This document shows, in pieces, positions 11,340-24,107 of a stretch of 64,000 nt of DNA. The stretch comes from Melastoma dodecandrum (taxonomy: Eukaryota; Streptophyta; Magnoliopsida; Myrtales; Melastomataceae). The first letter of the stretch is position 1, and the number at the start of each line of letters is the position of its first letter. The stretch lies in assembly GCA_029817715.1 (NCBI GenBank), contig JARUPY010000537.1, forward strand, positions 372,001 to 436,000. The letters are read 5' to 3'. Position numbers and translations under genes: made by a program. The notes under the pieces are model-generated. The model worked only from the letters and a program-made list of their open reading frames with translations, was not told the origin of the DNA and searched no databases.

Positions 11340-12360
11340 GATCTCTTGGCATTGCGAAAATGGCAAATTAAAGTGGGTAAGCTATGTTCGCCACATATAC
11401 CACTCGCACAAAGGGTATATTTCCGCCGGGGATAATTTAGTAATCTCGAAGAAAAATGATTTGAGGATTCAATTGCTAGAAAATGATCTACTGACTGTTA
11501 GACAACAAGAATTAGAAATTCATTTGTTTCTTACTAGAGTAAAGTCATCTCGAAGCTAGACCAATGATCCAGGATCAGTTAATAGGATAAGGAGGATAAT
11601 TATTCTAGGGAACGGACAAAGTATAGGGGATTTATTGTGGTGGTTGAAGGACGGCCTACACCGCCGTAGCTAGAAGATTTAAAAAAGATTTATTAGCTTA
11701 TCAGGAGACGCTAGCAAAATAAATGGCATATGTCACAATAAAAAATGAAAAAGATGCCTCATATAGTAACAAGGAAAAGAGCCATGTTAAGAAAAAAAGA
11801 TTCTCACGAGTTAGTAAACGTGGATGACGAGAGTAGCAACCCAACTAACCACACCGAGAGAAGAAACAACTAATGCCAACTCAGTAGAAAATGCTTCAAT
11901 TGCAACAAGAAGGGTAATTATACGAGAGACTGATGGTCTAAGAAAAATAACATTGAAGGAAATGCTGCCACACAAGTAGTCAAAACAGGGATAACTTTGA
12001 AGAGGAGTGGATCCTTGAAGCATCCCTCGTTTTGTTGAAAGAAGTGCAACCGTTGAAAAACCAGACTCTTATAGTTCACAATAAATCTGAGGACTATGAA
12101 TAGAACTGGATATTAGACTCCCGATGCTCCAATCACATGACAAGAGATGGAGAGAAGTTGCAGGAGTTGTCAGATTTCAAAGGGCTAGAGAGTCGTCACT
12201 GCCAACTCCTCATGACTGCTAATCATCCACATCGATAGGACTATCATAGCAGGTGGTGATAGTTCCAACAAGATCCAACTACAAGGAGTTTATCATATCC
12301 CAGTGTCGCGAGTAGATCCCGTTTCTGGTTTCATCTAAAATGGATATCCTTCCTTGATGA
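11340..12360 (+). mobile_element. Ty1-Copia gag-protease remnant
   Basis: Broken plus-strand reading frames resemble the Copia polyprotein N-terminal half. A retroviral-type zinc knuckle is recognisable at 11892-11933 (CFNCNKKGNYTRD...WSKKN). The His of CX2CX4HX4C is Asn and the last Cys codon is a TGA stop, so the finger is dead. At about 12100-12170 a stretch reading WILDS.CSNHMT matches the Copia aspartic-protease/pre-integrase start (usual DSGCSNHM). Many stops interrupt it. It may be the 5' part of the same element whose later parts lie at 14108 and 16235. Confidence 0.75.
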
Positions 12361-14107
12361 TAAGGCTTCGGATTTTGAAAACGTGAAGAAGTCTTCACTA
12401 ACCTATTTTAAGTTCAGGTTAGAAAAACTGTAAAGATTGATTTAGGTTCGGGAACTAGAGATTACTAAATCGCACGCATCACAAAGAAAAGGAGGCCTTT
12501 TATCGTGTGTTCCGATGTCCAAATTTATTTGAGCTTGGGTTTAGAAAAAGAAATATTTTGACATTAAAAAGATAATCTCGACTTCAATAATGCTTCAAAT
12601 GTCTATGTGAGTCATCTTTTAGAAGAAAGAGTTTTTCGTTAAAAATTACTTTGGACAAAATGCAAGAAACATAGATTGATTAATGCCCTCAACAATTTCT
12701 AAGCCGAATTGAACTCAAGGGAGAACCGAATATGTGATGAGCGAGATTAATACCATTTCTCACCTCCCTTAGTGCACCTGTTAGCGTTGTACCTTTCGAT
12801 GTTGTTTTAAAATAGGTCTACATCGAACTTGAAGAGTCGCTGATGCCTGACGTTGATGAGTACGGAGCCGTATTCTAAGAGATTTGATCTTCGAGAATCC
12901 AAATAATCCCTCTAATATATATCCTCCGTTGATTCTTGTCCCCAGAGCGTCGAACGGAGAGCATGCCTTGGTTGTCCACAAGGCACGCCCTCTAGAGTAT
13001 CTGCATGAAAAAAAGCACGAAATAAAAAGTTTTGTCAATTGAGGGAATCAAAGGCGTCATTGATCACTCATCACTGTTTACAAAGGAGTGACTTGGAGAC
13101 TGGGCCGAGGCTTCTCCTGAGTTGGAGTAGAGCCTGGAATAGCGTGAAAATAAATCCCGACGGAAAAATCGATTCATTCGGTTGTCAGGAAGATAGATCT
13201 GGAAATCGGAGTTGCGTCTGCTGCCATAAGTCAAGGAAAATCAGCCGTCTGGTAGTTGGGGCTTGGGCTTTGAGAATTGTTGCTGGTGGGAATCCGTGAT
13301 TGTAATGTTGTTGTCGAAAGGGCTCCGGAGGAACATTCTGGGGATGCTTGATGGAGGGACTGGGGACTGCGGCCGGTCAGTATGGGGGTTGAATGGCATT
13401 CAAGGTGGAGATTGCAGCCAACTCAGAGCGTGTCATAGCTTCCCTCAAAATTTTACAGCCCCGATGATATTCCCTCGTCTAGACGCAGATGCGCAATGGA
13501 TCTGGGAACATATTGTCATTTGCTTCTATATTCCTGCAATAGAGGGAGAGAAACGATAGACAAAGCCATTGAAGAAACCTCATGCTCGTAGAATGAAACG
13601 ATGTTACCAGATACAGATGACTCGAGAGGCGTAGCATGTGATCCCAATAAAAGCAAAATTATCATCCCAAACGGTCGAAAACACCTGGTTTAAGACAAAA
13701 CCAAAACCCAGACTTGGCTCAGTAGGGGGTTAGACAGAAACGCCTTTACAACCTTTGTGCTGGATGATCAGAAAACGGTATGAATGTTATTTAGAAAAAC
13801 TCTTCTCGGCCACCCCTTTGACAAGAAGATGGTCACCTCCTTCTATAACCTTTTTTGATTTCCCCCTTTTGATTATTTGTTCCCTTCTTCGTCTAACATT
13901 TGATTTATTTCTTTTTTTGATTAGGAACAAAAATAATTTTTGCCTTTGTGTCGTGATTTTGATTTAATCCCTTTTTATTTTGGTAATTTTTTGTCTTGAT
14001 GAAAAAAATTGGACCCAGGAATAAAAAAGAACTTTGTTAGTAGCCTAAATGACAGCCCCGAACAATTTTGTGGTGTTTGAACTAAAAGATGTCGGGGTGT
14101 ATCATGA
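12361..14107. other. Unassigned; possible non-LTR RNase H trace
   Basis: No gene is supported. At about 13130-13480 the plus strand shows a weak likeness to the RNase H domain of plant LINE-type elements (W..VKINPDGK near the start and a VEIAANSERVIASL stretch in another frame), with frame changes and no intact catalytic set. I treat it as a tentative trace only. The rest is AT-rich and unrecognised. Confidence 0.3.
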
Positions 14108-14390
14108 TCTATAGTTTTCTCAGACACCATTAATGAAAGAACGGAAGGTAAAATCCATCTGTGTTATGTCCGCAAAATCGGTATACATAGATAGAGTGAA
14201 GAAAAACGGGATGGTAGTAGAACCATGGCATAATAGGCTTCGGCATGCTTCGTACCATAAGTTGAAGATTATGATGAATAAGGAGATGCTGAAGGGACTT
14301 CCGCAATTGGAGATGAACTTCAACAACGTTTATTTTATGGTCACATCCTATAAATATGTACAAGATGAAGGCTCGCCCAAATAGTTTAGT
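14108..14390 (+). mobile_element. Copia GAG-pre-integrase fragment fused to RT start, duplication copy 1
   Basis: The frame from 14133 encodes the Copia GAG_pre-integrase domain (recognisable HNRLRHASYHKLKIMM and MLKGLPQLE). It then jumps directly to a sequence that precedes the Copia reverse transcriptase (VTSYKYVQDE). The whole integrase core is missing at this join. The identical join is present in copy 2 (24108 onward), so the deletion predates the duplication. The RT continues only after an intervening insert, at 16235. Confidence 0.8.
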
Positions 14391-15165
14391 GGTGTACGCG
14401 CGCCTTCTGGCCTAGCGAGCGCATGGCGGTTCGGACAGCCCGAGGATCTGGACCCGCTCCCCCAAGGCCCTACCGGTCGATGTCCAAACTTGAGCGTCGG
14501 ACGCTACGGAAGAGAAATGGGTTGAATCCTCCCTTGGTTCCCAAATGGGCTTGCTGGACGTTTTGCCAACCGTCTCCAGTTTACTAGAGGGGACGTGCGA
14601 AAGGCTGCGTAAGGCCTCATCTCGGAACTTTAGGGAAGAATCAGGGAGCGGCTTGTGTTCCCGTTACCCATCCAAAATGGCTCCGTAAAAACAGTTGGTG
14701 TTGTTTAACCTTGGTAAACTAAACTGAGTTGCCACCGACTTTTTTACAAAATCTGTTTAAGTCGGAAAAAACAGTGGTTCAAGGATTCCTAATTACTAAC
14801 TCTTACATCTAAACATATGAAAAGGTGGCATTTGCTCCAAAAGTTTGCTTTTAGTTAATGGGTGTTGGACCCGATTTGGGCATGACTCCTGACTCATGTC
14901 AATTTTTTACGGGCGTTGGACCCGATTCGGGCTTTAGACCCGAACTCATGTGTGTTTGACAAACAACATGCGACAATAAACCTATGGGGCTAGGACATGC
15001 GGACAAGAACAAAATATTATTGAGATAAAAAAGAACGGGGAAGGGCGGTGAACTTGGGCCTACAAACCGTTACATGTGGAAATAAAGAAAAACGGGAGGC
15101 CTGCACCTCCCTCATGTACCTGAGGCACGGCCGGGGCGGCTTTACATCGACTGGGGTCGTCAGTT
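14391..15165 (+). repeat. Dispersed repeat R, copy 1
   Basis: This block is closely similar, in opposite orientation, to about 48160-48945. Shared landmarks include GTACGCGCGC, a GGCGGTT.GGAC block, CCGGTCGATGTC, AAAATGGCTCCGTAAAAA, GAGTTGCCACCGACTT and two GGACCCGATT / GGTCCAACA-type motifs. It is probably part of a large LTR element; no coding domain is attached. It interrupts the Copia fragment of duplication copy 1 and is absent from copy 2, so it arrived after the duplication. Confidence 0.8.
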
Positions 15166-16234
15166 GGGCCGCTTTCGAGACATACTTCCACAACGATTTA
15201 TTTCCTGCACGCCTTCAGTCTATTTTTTGCCTTCGAGATTCATCTTGTCGAATTCGTGAAATAATGCTCAGATATTCATGTAATGAAAAGAAAAGGATTA
15301 GAAAATTTTAATATTTAAGACGTCAAAAAATACATGAATTTTTGATGTATTGAAATTTTAAAATGAAAGGTTTGCCAAACATTTTAAAATATATTCAATT
15401 GTACTGAAATTCAACGATCAATAATGATATATGAATAAGCCAAACCAAAAGTTTTTTTAGAAAAAAAATCATAAATAAATTACTAATCGAAACTTAACAT
15501 TCAGACGGACGCGCGGACTAAATTGACATTTTATTAAAACATTCATGCGACGCAAATAATAAATTGGCATTTGATTTGGGCACGCACACGAGGATTGAAT
15601 TGGGGGTCTTGTTATATTAATAATAATAATGATAATGATAATAATGAAATAATAATAAAAAGTTAAAAATAAAAAAGGTAAGCAAAGCACACGTTATATC
15701 ATCTCAAAGAATTAAAAAAAATGAAATTGTTACCTCTGAAGGGCCTGAGTTCCCAAACACGGCCATGGCGAAGAATGCGTCCTCAAGAGTTGGTCCCGGC
15801 TAGAGAAGAGGAGGCTGGAGCGGTCCAGGAGACAAAGCTGACGAGGGAGACGCTAGGTGTCTGGTGTGAGTGAGCTCGTTGGCGGAGATCTTCCATGTGT
15901 CGTCCGGTACCTATTTTTCGTCCAGCACATGTAGGTAAGTCGATCAGAATACAAAACGACTTCTTGTAGTGCTGTTGTACAGCTGCGGGAAGTTTCAGGC
16001 GTCGGCACTCAATGACGGGGAAAGGAGCAGCTAGGCTTATGGTTTGTCGCCGTCGCTGGTTTGGGCTCCGTCGATGTAGGAGTTTTGGTTGTTTGTGACT
16101 TGGGGTCGCTAGATGCAGGGGGAAAACGAACGTCTGATGGCAGGAGTGTCCGTGTGGGAGCGTCTGTCTCCATCGGGGCTCGGTTTCCCGTTCCCATGTC
16201 AATGCAATGAGTTAAAAAATACGAAAGATGGTCG
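15166..16234. other. Unassigned insert sequence with (AAT)n microsatellite
   Basis: This is the remainder of the insert that separates the two Copia halves in copy 1. A 139-codon minus frame at 15783-16202 has no recognisable domain. An imperfect AAT/GAT trinucleotide microsatellite occupies about 15613-15660. Confidence 0.5.
15613..15660. repeat. (AAT/GAT)n microsatellite
   Basis: This is a run of TAATAATAATAATGATAATG units, purely simple sequence. Confidence 0.9.
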
Positions 16235-16960
16235 GTCAGCCATGCTCTAAGGTGAAAGGGTGACTACGTGGTTATTAGATCGAGTAATCTATATGGAAGT
16301 TCTGGCTGATGGATGTGAAAAATGCCTTTCTACATGGAGTATTAGATCGAGTAATCTATATGGTCCAACCACAATATTTTATAGTAAGAATCATCTCAAT
16401 ATGTCTGCAAGTTAAAGAAAGTTTTATACGAGTTGAAGTAGGCACCGCGGGCCTGGTGGTAAGATTGCAGAGTTCCTACTCTTTAGTGGATATATATTTG
16501 CATGAGTTGACTTAAGCCTTTTCTTCAAAATTTGATGAAAAGTTGAATGAATTCCGAAAAATCTATTCCTGTCACGACAAGTATGCAAATGAGCTGCTAA
16601 AGAAGTATGAGATGCTCAAGTGAAAGTGAATATCAACCTCCGTCGAGTTCAACACCAAACTAATCATCCACAAAGGAAAAGATTTTGAGGAACCGACGAC
16701 GTATCGTCAACTAGTAGGAACTCTAATCTAACCCACGCATACATGACCAGACATATCATATGAAGTTGGTCTGGTAAGTAGATTTGCGATCGTCACTGTG
16801 TGACATAAGTCCTTGTTTTTTGCCTTCTCATAGTCGACACTGCACGCGCCTCCGGATTCCGTGACAGTTTCTTACTTGGTGAAGGAGATCATTGCTCCGA
16901 CAGAAGATGTTCGTGGGGTCACACCTGTTTGACTTAATATTGGAACTAGACTAAGTCATT
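16235..16960 (+). mobile_element. Copia reverse transcriptase remnant, duplication copy 1
   Basis: The frame at 16309 reads MDVKNAFLHGVLDRVIYMVQP, the hallmark of the Copia RT finger. Further broken frames carry KVNINLRRV and YRQLVGTLI.LTHT.PDISYEVGLVSRF, the RT/RNase H connection. Compared with copy 2 (24108-25150) about 150 bases holding the catalytic YVDD region are deleted. A short direct duplication of ATTAGATCGAGTAATCTATA (16276 and 16340 areas) marks the join with the insert. It is non-functional. Confidence 0.85.
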
Positions 16961-17522
16961 GGATCCATGTCGGACCACTTTTCCCCGTTAAGGCGGCTGA
17001 GAAATTATGTAAGCGTGAATGGTCGTTCAACGATTATCATTCTTGGAAATTATGAAAGACTACAACCCCAGCAATATGACCCGGATCCAGGATCTCGCTC
17101 GACGTTCAAGATATCAACTTCACGATCAGGTGTATGAGACAAACTTAGCGGCCAGCATGGCCTTGAAGAAAGGCACGAGCTTCTCTTTCTCAGGGAAGTG
17201 AGCAGCCCCGATCGAGGAACCCGTGAAATTCTTAGCCCACTCGCATAACGCAGGAAACCTGTCCTCGGTCAAGATCCTCACCCCTGTCACCTTCTCTCCG
17301 ATCAATATAGCCCAGTGTGGCAAGAAATTCGCTGCGATGTCCACATATCCTATGCTGTCTCCCCCAAAGTACTTCTTGTCTCCTTCCTTGAGAAGACCTT
17401 CAAGCTTCTCCAGCATCCCGTAAGCTTCCTCACACGCCGCCTCCCCTCCCCCTCCCGGCGGACTCCACAGAGCCTTCCGCACGGCATGATTGACCTGCAT
17501 TTAATTTCTCTCAATGTTCACT

Positions 17523-19170
17523 TGTTTGCGTAGAAACGGATCACGTCGGAAATATTTGGCAATTGGACTCACAGGAATTCAAGTGTGGTCGCCAGAAAGA
17601 TGAATTTCAATGATTTAAAAGAAAACAGCTATTACAACTTTAAAGGTTCACGAAAAAGAAACGAATGCTTACAGCCATAAAAACGAAGGAAAAATGGTGA
17701 TGGGAAGTGCTGTAGACTCGCTGCTGGAACTATGACTGGAGCTGACGTCACTGCTGACGCTGTGGACTCGTTGCCGCGAACATAGACTTTGGGAGAACGT
17801 CGATACAAATGATGGAGGCGATGTAGACTCACTGCTGGAAACGCGACTGGACCTGACGTCACTGCTGACACTGTAGACTTGTTGCCGCAAAATGTAGACT
17901 TGGTGCTGACGTCACTGCTGACGCTGTAGACTTAGTACAGTGCGCTGTAGACTTGAACACCTGTGAAGCAGAGTCTGGTTGCTGACGCTTGATGGACTGG
18001 CGATGGTCGAATGTATCGTTGGATGTGAACTCCAAGGCTTCAAAAAGAGACCTTGGTGGCGGAGATGCAGGTGGAGGAAGATCACTGGAACTACGGTTGC
18101 TCGTTCCATCAGTGGAGATGATGGCGGAGGTTGGATGTCGAGACTACGGTTGCTCGTCTCGACGGTGGGGGTGCTGGCGGAGAGTTGTTGCCCCGGTTAC
18201 GGTTGCTCGCCGAAACGATGGAAGTGCTGGCGGAAGGTTGATCACTGGAGCTACGGTTGCTCACTCCGGTGTTGGAAGTGATGACCAATAAACCCAGGCC
18301 GAGGTATCTACTAAAACTAAAGGTGACGAGCAATACAAAGCTTGTGTTTTTGGCTGATTGATCGTCATTTTCTTATGGAGGATCTGCCTCCTTTTTATAC
18401 TGAATCTTACTTGCCCTGCACGCCTTACACGTTCTCAGAGTAATTCCTTAGATCGTGGCTTAATCTTAACTTCCCTCCAAGAATCTTGGAATCTGTTTAA
18501 TGCATCTTCTTAATTTTCTCTGAGTCATGTATTATGGCATCGCGTGCAAGAACGTGTGTGATCTTCTCCCTTTTATACCAAATCTTTGATTAGGATGTAT
18601 GCCACATTCTTCGTGGCCCTCTCAATCAAATCCCTAAAATCTTGGTAATAATCTGATAGTGGCTTTTATCCAAGTTAACCACTTCTCTTTCTTATATTAA
18701 ATTAATTAAATCAAATCCCCGAAAGATCTTTCCAAATGAGATCGTGGTCCCATAATCTCCTTCCAAAAAATCTCAAAGTCAAGAACTTTTATGATCCTCG
18801 TAGACTCGACTCCCGTAGACTTGACCCTCGTATACTTGGCCCTTGTAGACTTGACCCCCGTAGACTTGAGCCCCGTAGACTTGACCCTCGTAGACGCGGA
18901 CCCACGTAGACTCTAACCCTCATAGACGCGGGTCCTCGTAGACTTAACCCTCGTAGACTTGAGCCCGACAGTCCTTTGTAGACTTAGTACTTCTCTGGCG
19001 GGCTCACATAATAGTGGGCCAATAAACACTGTAAAAGACCCCTGGACTCATGGGCTTTTATAAAATAAGCCCAAAACTTATGTCACGGTCTTGTAGACTT
19101 GATATGTGTCGTAGACTTAGAACTACCTTCATGGGCTTGTAGACTTAACACAGGCCCAAGATATTCTACA
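17523..19170 (-). mobile_element. Solo LTR in the GST intron
   Basis: Read on the minus strand it begins TGTAGAATATC..GGGCCTG and ends GACGTGATCCGTTTCTACGCAAACA. It is colinear with the LTRs of the complete element at 51461-55471 (shared CTTATGTGAGCCCGCC-type, TTTTATGGCTGTAAGCATTC, CTGGCGACCACA and CAAATATTTC blocks). It is longer, mostly because of extra GTAGACTTG repeats. I see no clean 5-bp target duplication, and no internal region remains, so it is a solo LTR. Confidence 0.8.
18798..18965. repeat. Tandem CGTAGACTTGACCCT array
   Basis: About eleven units of roughly 15 bases (CGTAGACTTGACCCT and variants such as CGTAGACGCGGACCC) lie inside the solo LTR. The complete element at 51.5 kb has the same motif in fewer copies (AGTCTACGAGGGTC on its strand), so the array expands and contracts between family members. 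Confidence 0.85.
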
Positions 19171-19233
19171 GTGTCAATATTACTAGACGATGAAATTTCT
19201 TTAAAGCAGAATGCATGTACTACACACCCACTA

Positions 19234-19335
<102 letters not shown>

Positions 19336-19663
19336 TCAATAATGACAAGGGACTCGGCAATGGGTTTCCCGTGGTGGATGAGCACGGGAACCTTCTTGTG
19401 AACAGGGTTTAACTCGAGTAAGAGGGGGCTCTTGTTCATGAGATCATCCTCACGGTACACATAGTCAATGCCCTTCACCGCGAGGGCCATCCGAATGCGG
19501 CGGACGAAGGGGCTCCCCCAGACACCCAACAGCATCAGATCACCTTCCATTATGCTTTTGCTTTGCCCTTCTCTTTTCTTGGTTTGTTTTGTGAAGATCG
19601 CAGTCGGTGGTTGTCCTGTTTTCCTGCACGACTATTTATTTGGATGATGATATGCAAGATCAG

Positions 19664-19683
19664 TGACGTAAGCACTTACCCAA
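19664..19683 (-). promoter_or_regulatory. ocs/as-1-like element upstream of GST copy 1
   Basis: TGACGTAAGCACTTACCCAA lies about 115 bases upstream of the GST start. It matches the first half of the ocs/as-1 palindrome (TGACGTAAG) exactly and the second half (CTTACGTCA) partly. TGA-type bZIP factors bind such sites, which drive xenobiotic, auxin and salicylate induction of tau GST genes. An AT-rich TATA-like stretch (ATTTATT, 19635-19641) sits between it and the gene. Confidence 0.65.
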
Positions 19684-20229
19684 TTCCTATGTCATGGATA
19701 AAATCAGCCCATCGACCACTCTTCTTCTTCTTCGTCTTATTCGAGGTTGACCTTTTCTTTTCTAATCATATGAGGAAAGTCCCAATAGAAAACTTCACTT
19801 TTCTAAATATAAATACTTCTATGAATATATTTAAAAATAAATTTCCAAGCAGTTTAATTATTTTGAACGAAAAAAGTGTTTTCTGTGAAATTTTACCTGA
19901 AAAAATGAAGTTGCAAAAGAACTGTTCACAGTACTTTGAAAAAAAAAAGAAATTTACTAGCAAAAACGAGCATCACTTAGTAAAAATCAAAATTTACTTT
20001 ACGAAAAAGTCCATGCTGGGCCGAACTTTACCATCCAAAAGAGGAATATCAATAATGCTCTGTTTTGATGTTTCCCAGCGGGGTAGAAAAAATGCATGAC
20101 AAAATGGTAAAAAAGTATTAGAAAATTTCCGACATTTTAAGGGATTCGTGGATTCGTTACAGGGAATCGAGAATTATTTAGGGAATTGAGGTCCGTTTTT
20201 GGGAATCGATGTCCCCACTGAGAAAAGCT

Positions 20230-23200
20230 TATCCGCTTCTAAAACGAGCCGAGCCGTTCGCGAGCTAGCTCGGTCAAAGCTCGGTTCGAGCTCGACTTTG
20301 AGCATGCTCGAGCCGGCTCGTTAACAAAACGAGCCGAGCTCCAGCCTAATTTTATTTTATAATTTATTAATAAAAAATTAATAAAATTACCTAGAAAACT
20401 TTTTTCTTCCCCCTCCCCACACTCTGTGGTAAAAGCAAACCATAAAGAAAAAAACATCTCTCTCCCTCTCCTTTTGACATGGCGATCTCCTCTCTTTATT
20501 TAGGTAAGCGGAAAATAATCGGCATTCTCGTACTCTGTATCTCGCGAGGATCGGCCAAAGCGAGCGTCAAAAAGTACCGAAGATGAGCTAGCCGGATTTT
20601 ACGCCTGCGAGTAAGCGACAGATAAAGGTGAAGGCGCCATAGTCAAGGTACGCTCCCCATCCCTTTACCCTCTCATATTGTGTCTGGGCATGATGATTCA
20701 AAGCACACTTGAATAGGAAGATCTGATTCCCTCCCCTCGCTTGTTGGCTCATCGATGATTTTCGATGCTGTGTTTTTCCAGAATTTTCTTTTAAAAAAAT
20801 TTGGATTTCGTGGTTTTAAATTATCTATGCAAATGATTTGAATGATGAAACTTTATCAAATGGCTTATGCATCAAGTGCTAAATATTGTTCTCCGACAAA
20901 TCTTTTTTAACAAAACGTCTAATGTTCACTTTTCATCTGTCAAATGTATGATAAATTTGGTCAGTTTGCTTCTTATGATGGTGAATTTTAAAATTTTCGT
21001 TCTTCCGAGATTTTTGTCATGCGGAAAAATATTGGAGACCAGAACTGAAGAGGCATGGCTTGATAATGTTCTTGTTCTAAACAGCACCTAAACTTTTCAA
21101 ATTCTTAAGCATGCATTAACTTCTTCATTATTATCCATGAATTATTTTTATGCGATGAATAGTCTTATACCGGTTATATATCTAGTGCAGAGGATCTCAT
21201 ATCCTTTCTCTATATTGATTTGTGCAATGTATAAATAAACTTCTCAATGATGATGATATTAAGATGACGAGTCCCATTGAACTTCCATTCTTCTAAATCA
21301 TGATGTCTATTTTGAGGCATTTGTCTGAGAGAAGTTTTGTTTCCTTTGTTCTCTTTGTTTTTAAATTCATTATACAGCGGTATGGCATTATGATGAACCT
21401 AATTATACCATCTGATTCTCTGACAAATAAACCTCCTACTCATTCTGAATGCCTCACTATTAAAAGAACTTGCAATTTTTTGCGTGTCATGATTTTAATT
21501 TTTGGTGCTTGTTTAGCTATGTTTGCCTTTTAAAACTGTTCATAGTGGGAGCAACTAAAATTTGGCCTTAACCAGGCTTTTATCTTAGATGCATGCATCG
21601 TGGTTGGGCGTTGTTGGTATTTGTGTTGGGGTCTGGACTTCTGTTGGTATTTGTGTTGGATTCATTTGGTCTCACATCTTTTCTTTATTTGCTTTGTCTG
21701 TCGGAAACAAATATGTCAACGGATTATACGTCTTCTGCACCAGCCGTAGGGAGTGGTGTTGTTGAAAGTAATGAATTGAGCAAGGAGCTTCAAATCCAAA
21801 CCGAGGCATTGGAAAGGATAGAGCTAAATTCGGCTGGTGAAACTAATAATGCAACAAAGAAGGATGCACTAGAAGATGTGAAATTCAAAGCAAATAAAAG
21901 GAAGAGAGGTTCAGCGGTTTGGGATGATTTTGAAGAAATTTTGGAGAATGGAGAGAAGAAAGCTAAATGCTCTCATTGCTGCCATCTCTTAACAATTCTT
22001 AAATCGGGGAGTACATCTCACTTAAAGAGACAAAGAGATAATTGTTTGAAGAGGAAGATGAACTTGAAAGAAGCTGAAAGACAGGCACACTTGAATTTTC
22101 CGTCAATCGATGGAGCTACACTTCTAGTTCCCACGTTGCATTCCGAGAAGTTTGACATGGGACAAATGCGGGAGGCAGCTGCACATTGGATTATGATGCA
22201 TGAACATCTATTTTCCATTTTGGATGAACAGGGATTCAATATGATGATGAAGTTAGGGATGCCCGAATGGAAAAAGATTGGTAGAGTTACAGGCAAGACG
22301 TTTTGTATGAAAGTTTATAAGATTAAAAAGACGAAGTTGAAGAACAATCTTCAAAGTGTTAGCCAAATCAGTTTGACAAACTGATTGTTGGAAATCAAAG
22401 AACCAAAAGATAGAGTATATGGTTGTTACAGGGCATTAGATTGATCAATCTTGGAAGTTGCACAAGAGAGTCTTGAGATTCTTTCACATTCCACCCCTGA
22501 GAACAGGTATTCTGATTTTCGATGTAATTTTTAAATGCATGAAAGATTGGGCTATTGAGAACAAGGTTTATTTTGTTACTGTTGATAATGCATCTAGTAA
22601 TGATGTTGTTATCAAGTATTTGAAGGAGACAATTCAAGTATCAAGGAAGTTATTGAGTGGAGGAAAGTTATTTCATGTTCAATGTTGTGCACATGTTCTG
22701 AATCTTTGTGTTCAGGATGGATCGGATGAAATTAAAGACATCATCCAAGTAGAGAGGCAATGTGTAGAATATGTGAATTGTTCCGATGATAGGCTGATAA
22801 AATTTGTTGTGTGTACAATAACTACAATTGAAAGAAAGGAGATTGGTTCGTGATTGAAAAACTCGATGGAACACAACTTTCGAGATGCTTAGTTGTGCTT
22901 TAAAGATCAAGGATGCTTTTAGAATGTTCTATCAACGCGATTCATTATTTGATTATTGCCCTTTGGATGAACATTGGGATAAAGCTCACAAGATTTTTTC
23001 CTTGTTGGAGTCATTTTGGACAGCGACACATATTATTGCAGGTAGTGAGTATACTACTTTGAATTTGTATCTTCAAGAAGTTCGGAAGGTAAAATCGGCC
23101 TTAGATATTGCTGTTGAACATTCAGTTGAATTTATTAAGGCATTAGCATGCAAGATGAAGCTCAAGTTTGACAAATATTGGGGCGAACGCAACTTATTGA

Positions 23201-24060
23201 TGGTTGTTGCTGCGGTGCTCGACCCAAGTCAAAAAATGATGGCAGTTGATTTCTGTTTTCCAAAGCTTTATTCTGACAGAAATGTTTCAAAGAATAAAGA
23301 TTCTGTTGAAAAACAATTAAAGGCCTTTATGAAGAATATGTTAGAGAGCATTCGAAGGCATCTTCTGACTATTCGAATTATGAGAGTTTGGGTTCTTCTA
23401 GCAGTGTTGACATGCAAGCAAGTATTACTCAAAACTGGGATGATTTTGAATCATATTGTGAAAAACTTGAGACTTCAGGGCCTAGAAAATCTGAATTGGC
23501 TGAATATTTGGAAAAAAAATCATCTGAAAAAGAGTAATATTGCCAAAGACTTTTCTTTTTTGGATTGGTGAAAGATGAATCGGTACATTACTTAATTTTG
23601 TCAAGAATGGCAGCTGATATTTTAGTCATCCCAATAAGCTTAGTGGCTTCTGAAGGTACTTTAGTGCTGGAACGAGGGTAATTGATGATTATCGTTCATC
23701 TCTTTCTCCGAATACAGTAGAAGCATTACTTTGTGGAGAAGATTGGCTTCGACATTTACATGGGATGAAAAAAAATGAAAAGGTAAGTTTTTTTTCATTT
23801 AAGGTTTTTTCATTTATTAAACATGTTACTAACCCAAGCTTTTTATTTCTCTTTTTGTTTCTTTTACAGAAAGGAAAAACATACCAAGAGATATTTATTC
23901 AAGTACCTAATCCAACTTCTTGAAGTAAGGTACGTTACATACTTCACAAAATTTTAAGATATTTATTGTTTTATTATTGTTATGGTGATTGTAATGCTCT
24001 TTATAATATTCTATATGCAGGTGATGATGCTTGTGATACTATTATGATTTGGTAATGAAG
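20230..24060 (+). mobile_element. Decayed hAT transposon (BED-finger, RICESLEEPER-like)
   Basis: The left end (20240-20345) is rich in GAGCCGAGC / GAGCTCG words, typical of the subterminal regions of plant hAT elements. A leader with intron-like GTACGC...CTTAG sequence follows, then the transposase (21713-23780). I find no matching GAGC-rich right end before the Copia fragment starts at 24108, so the 3' end is probably deleted or overwritten. The element lies between the two copies of the GST duplication. Confidence 0.7.
21713..23780 (+). pseudogene. hAT transposase pseudogene
   Basis: The start MSTDYTSS is followed by a BED zinc finger (AVWDDFEEILENGEKKAKC, then C, H and a final C; about 21910-22050). 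After a stop near 22382 the frame resumes at 22458 with the catalytic core: IPPLRTGILIFDVIFKCMK, ITVDNASSND-type (VTVDNASSNDVV) and GGKLFHVQCCAHVLNL. It shifts again at about 22851. The stretch 22885-23571 has YCPLDEHWDKA, FWTATHIIAGSEYTT, KYWGERNLLMVVAAVLDP, the domain usual in DAYSLEEPER/RICESLEEPER proteins. The hATC dimerisation segment (LSRMAADIL, PISLVASEGT) survives in a different frame at about 23600-23690. At least four breaks rule out function. Confidence 0.9.
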
Positions 24061-24107
24061 TTATATCGTGAAGATGTTTTAAGAGTATGGTTCTTGTGGT
24101 TCATCTA

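Noticed and set aside
15783..16202. 139-codon minus-strand frame
   Set aside because: No recognisable domain; lies in an insert present in only one duplication copy.
17518..19175. 5-bp target duplication around the solo LTR in the GST intron
   Set aside because: TCACT on the left and GTGTC on the right do not match; boundaries may have eroded, so I claim none.
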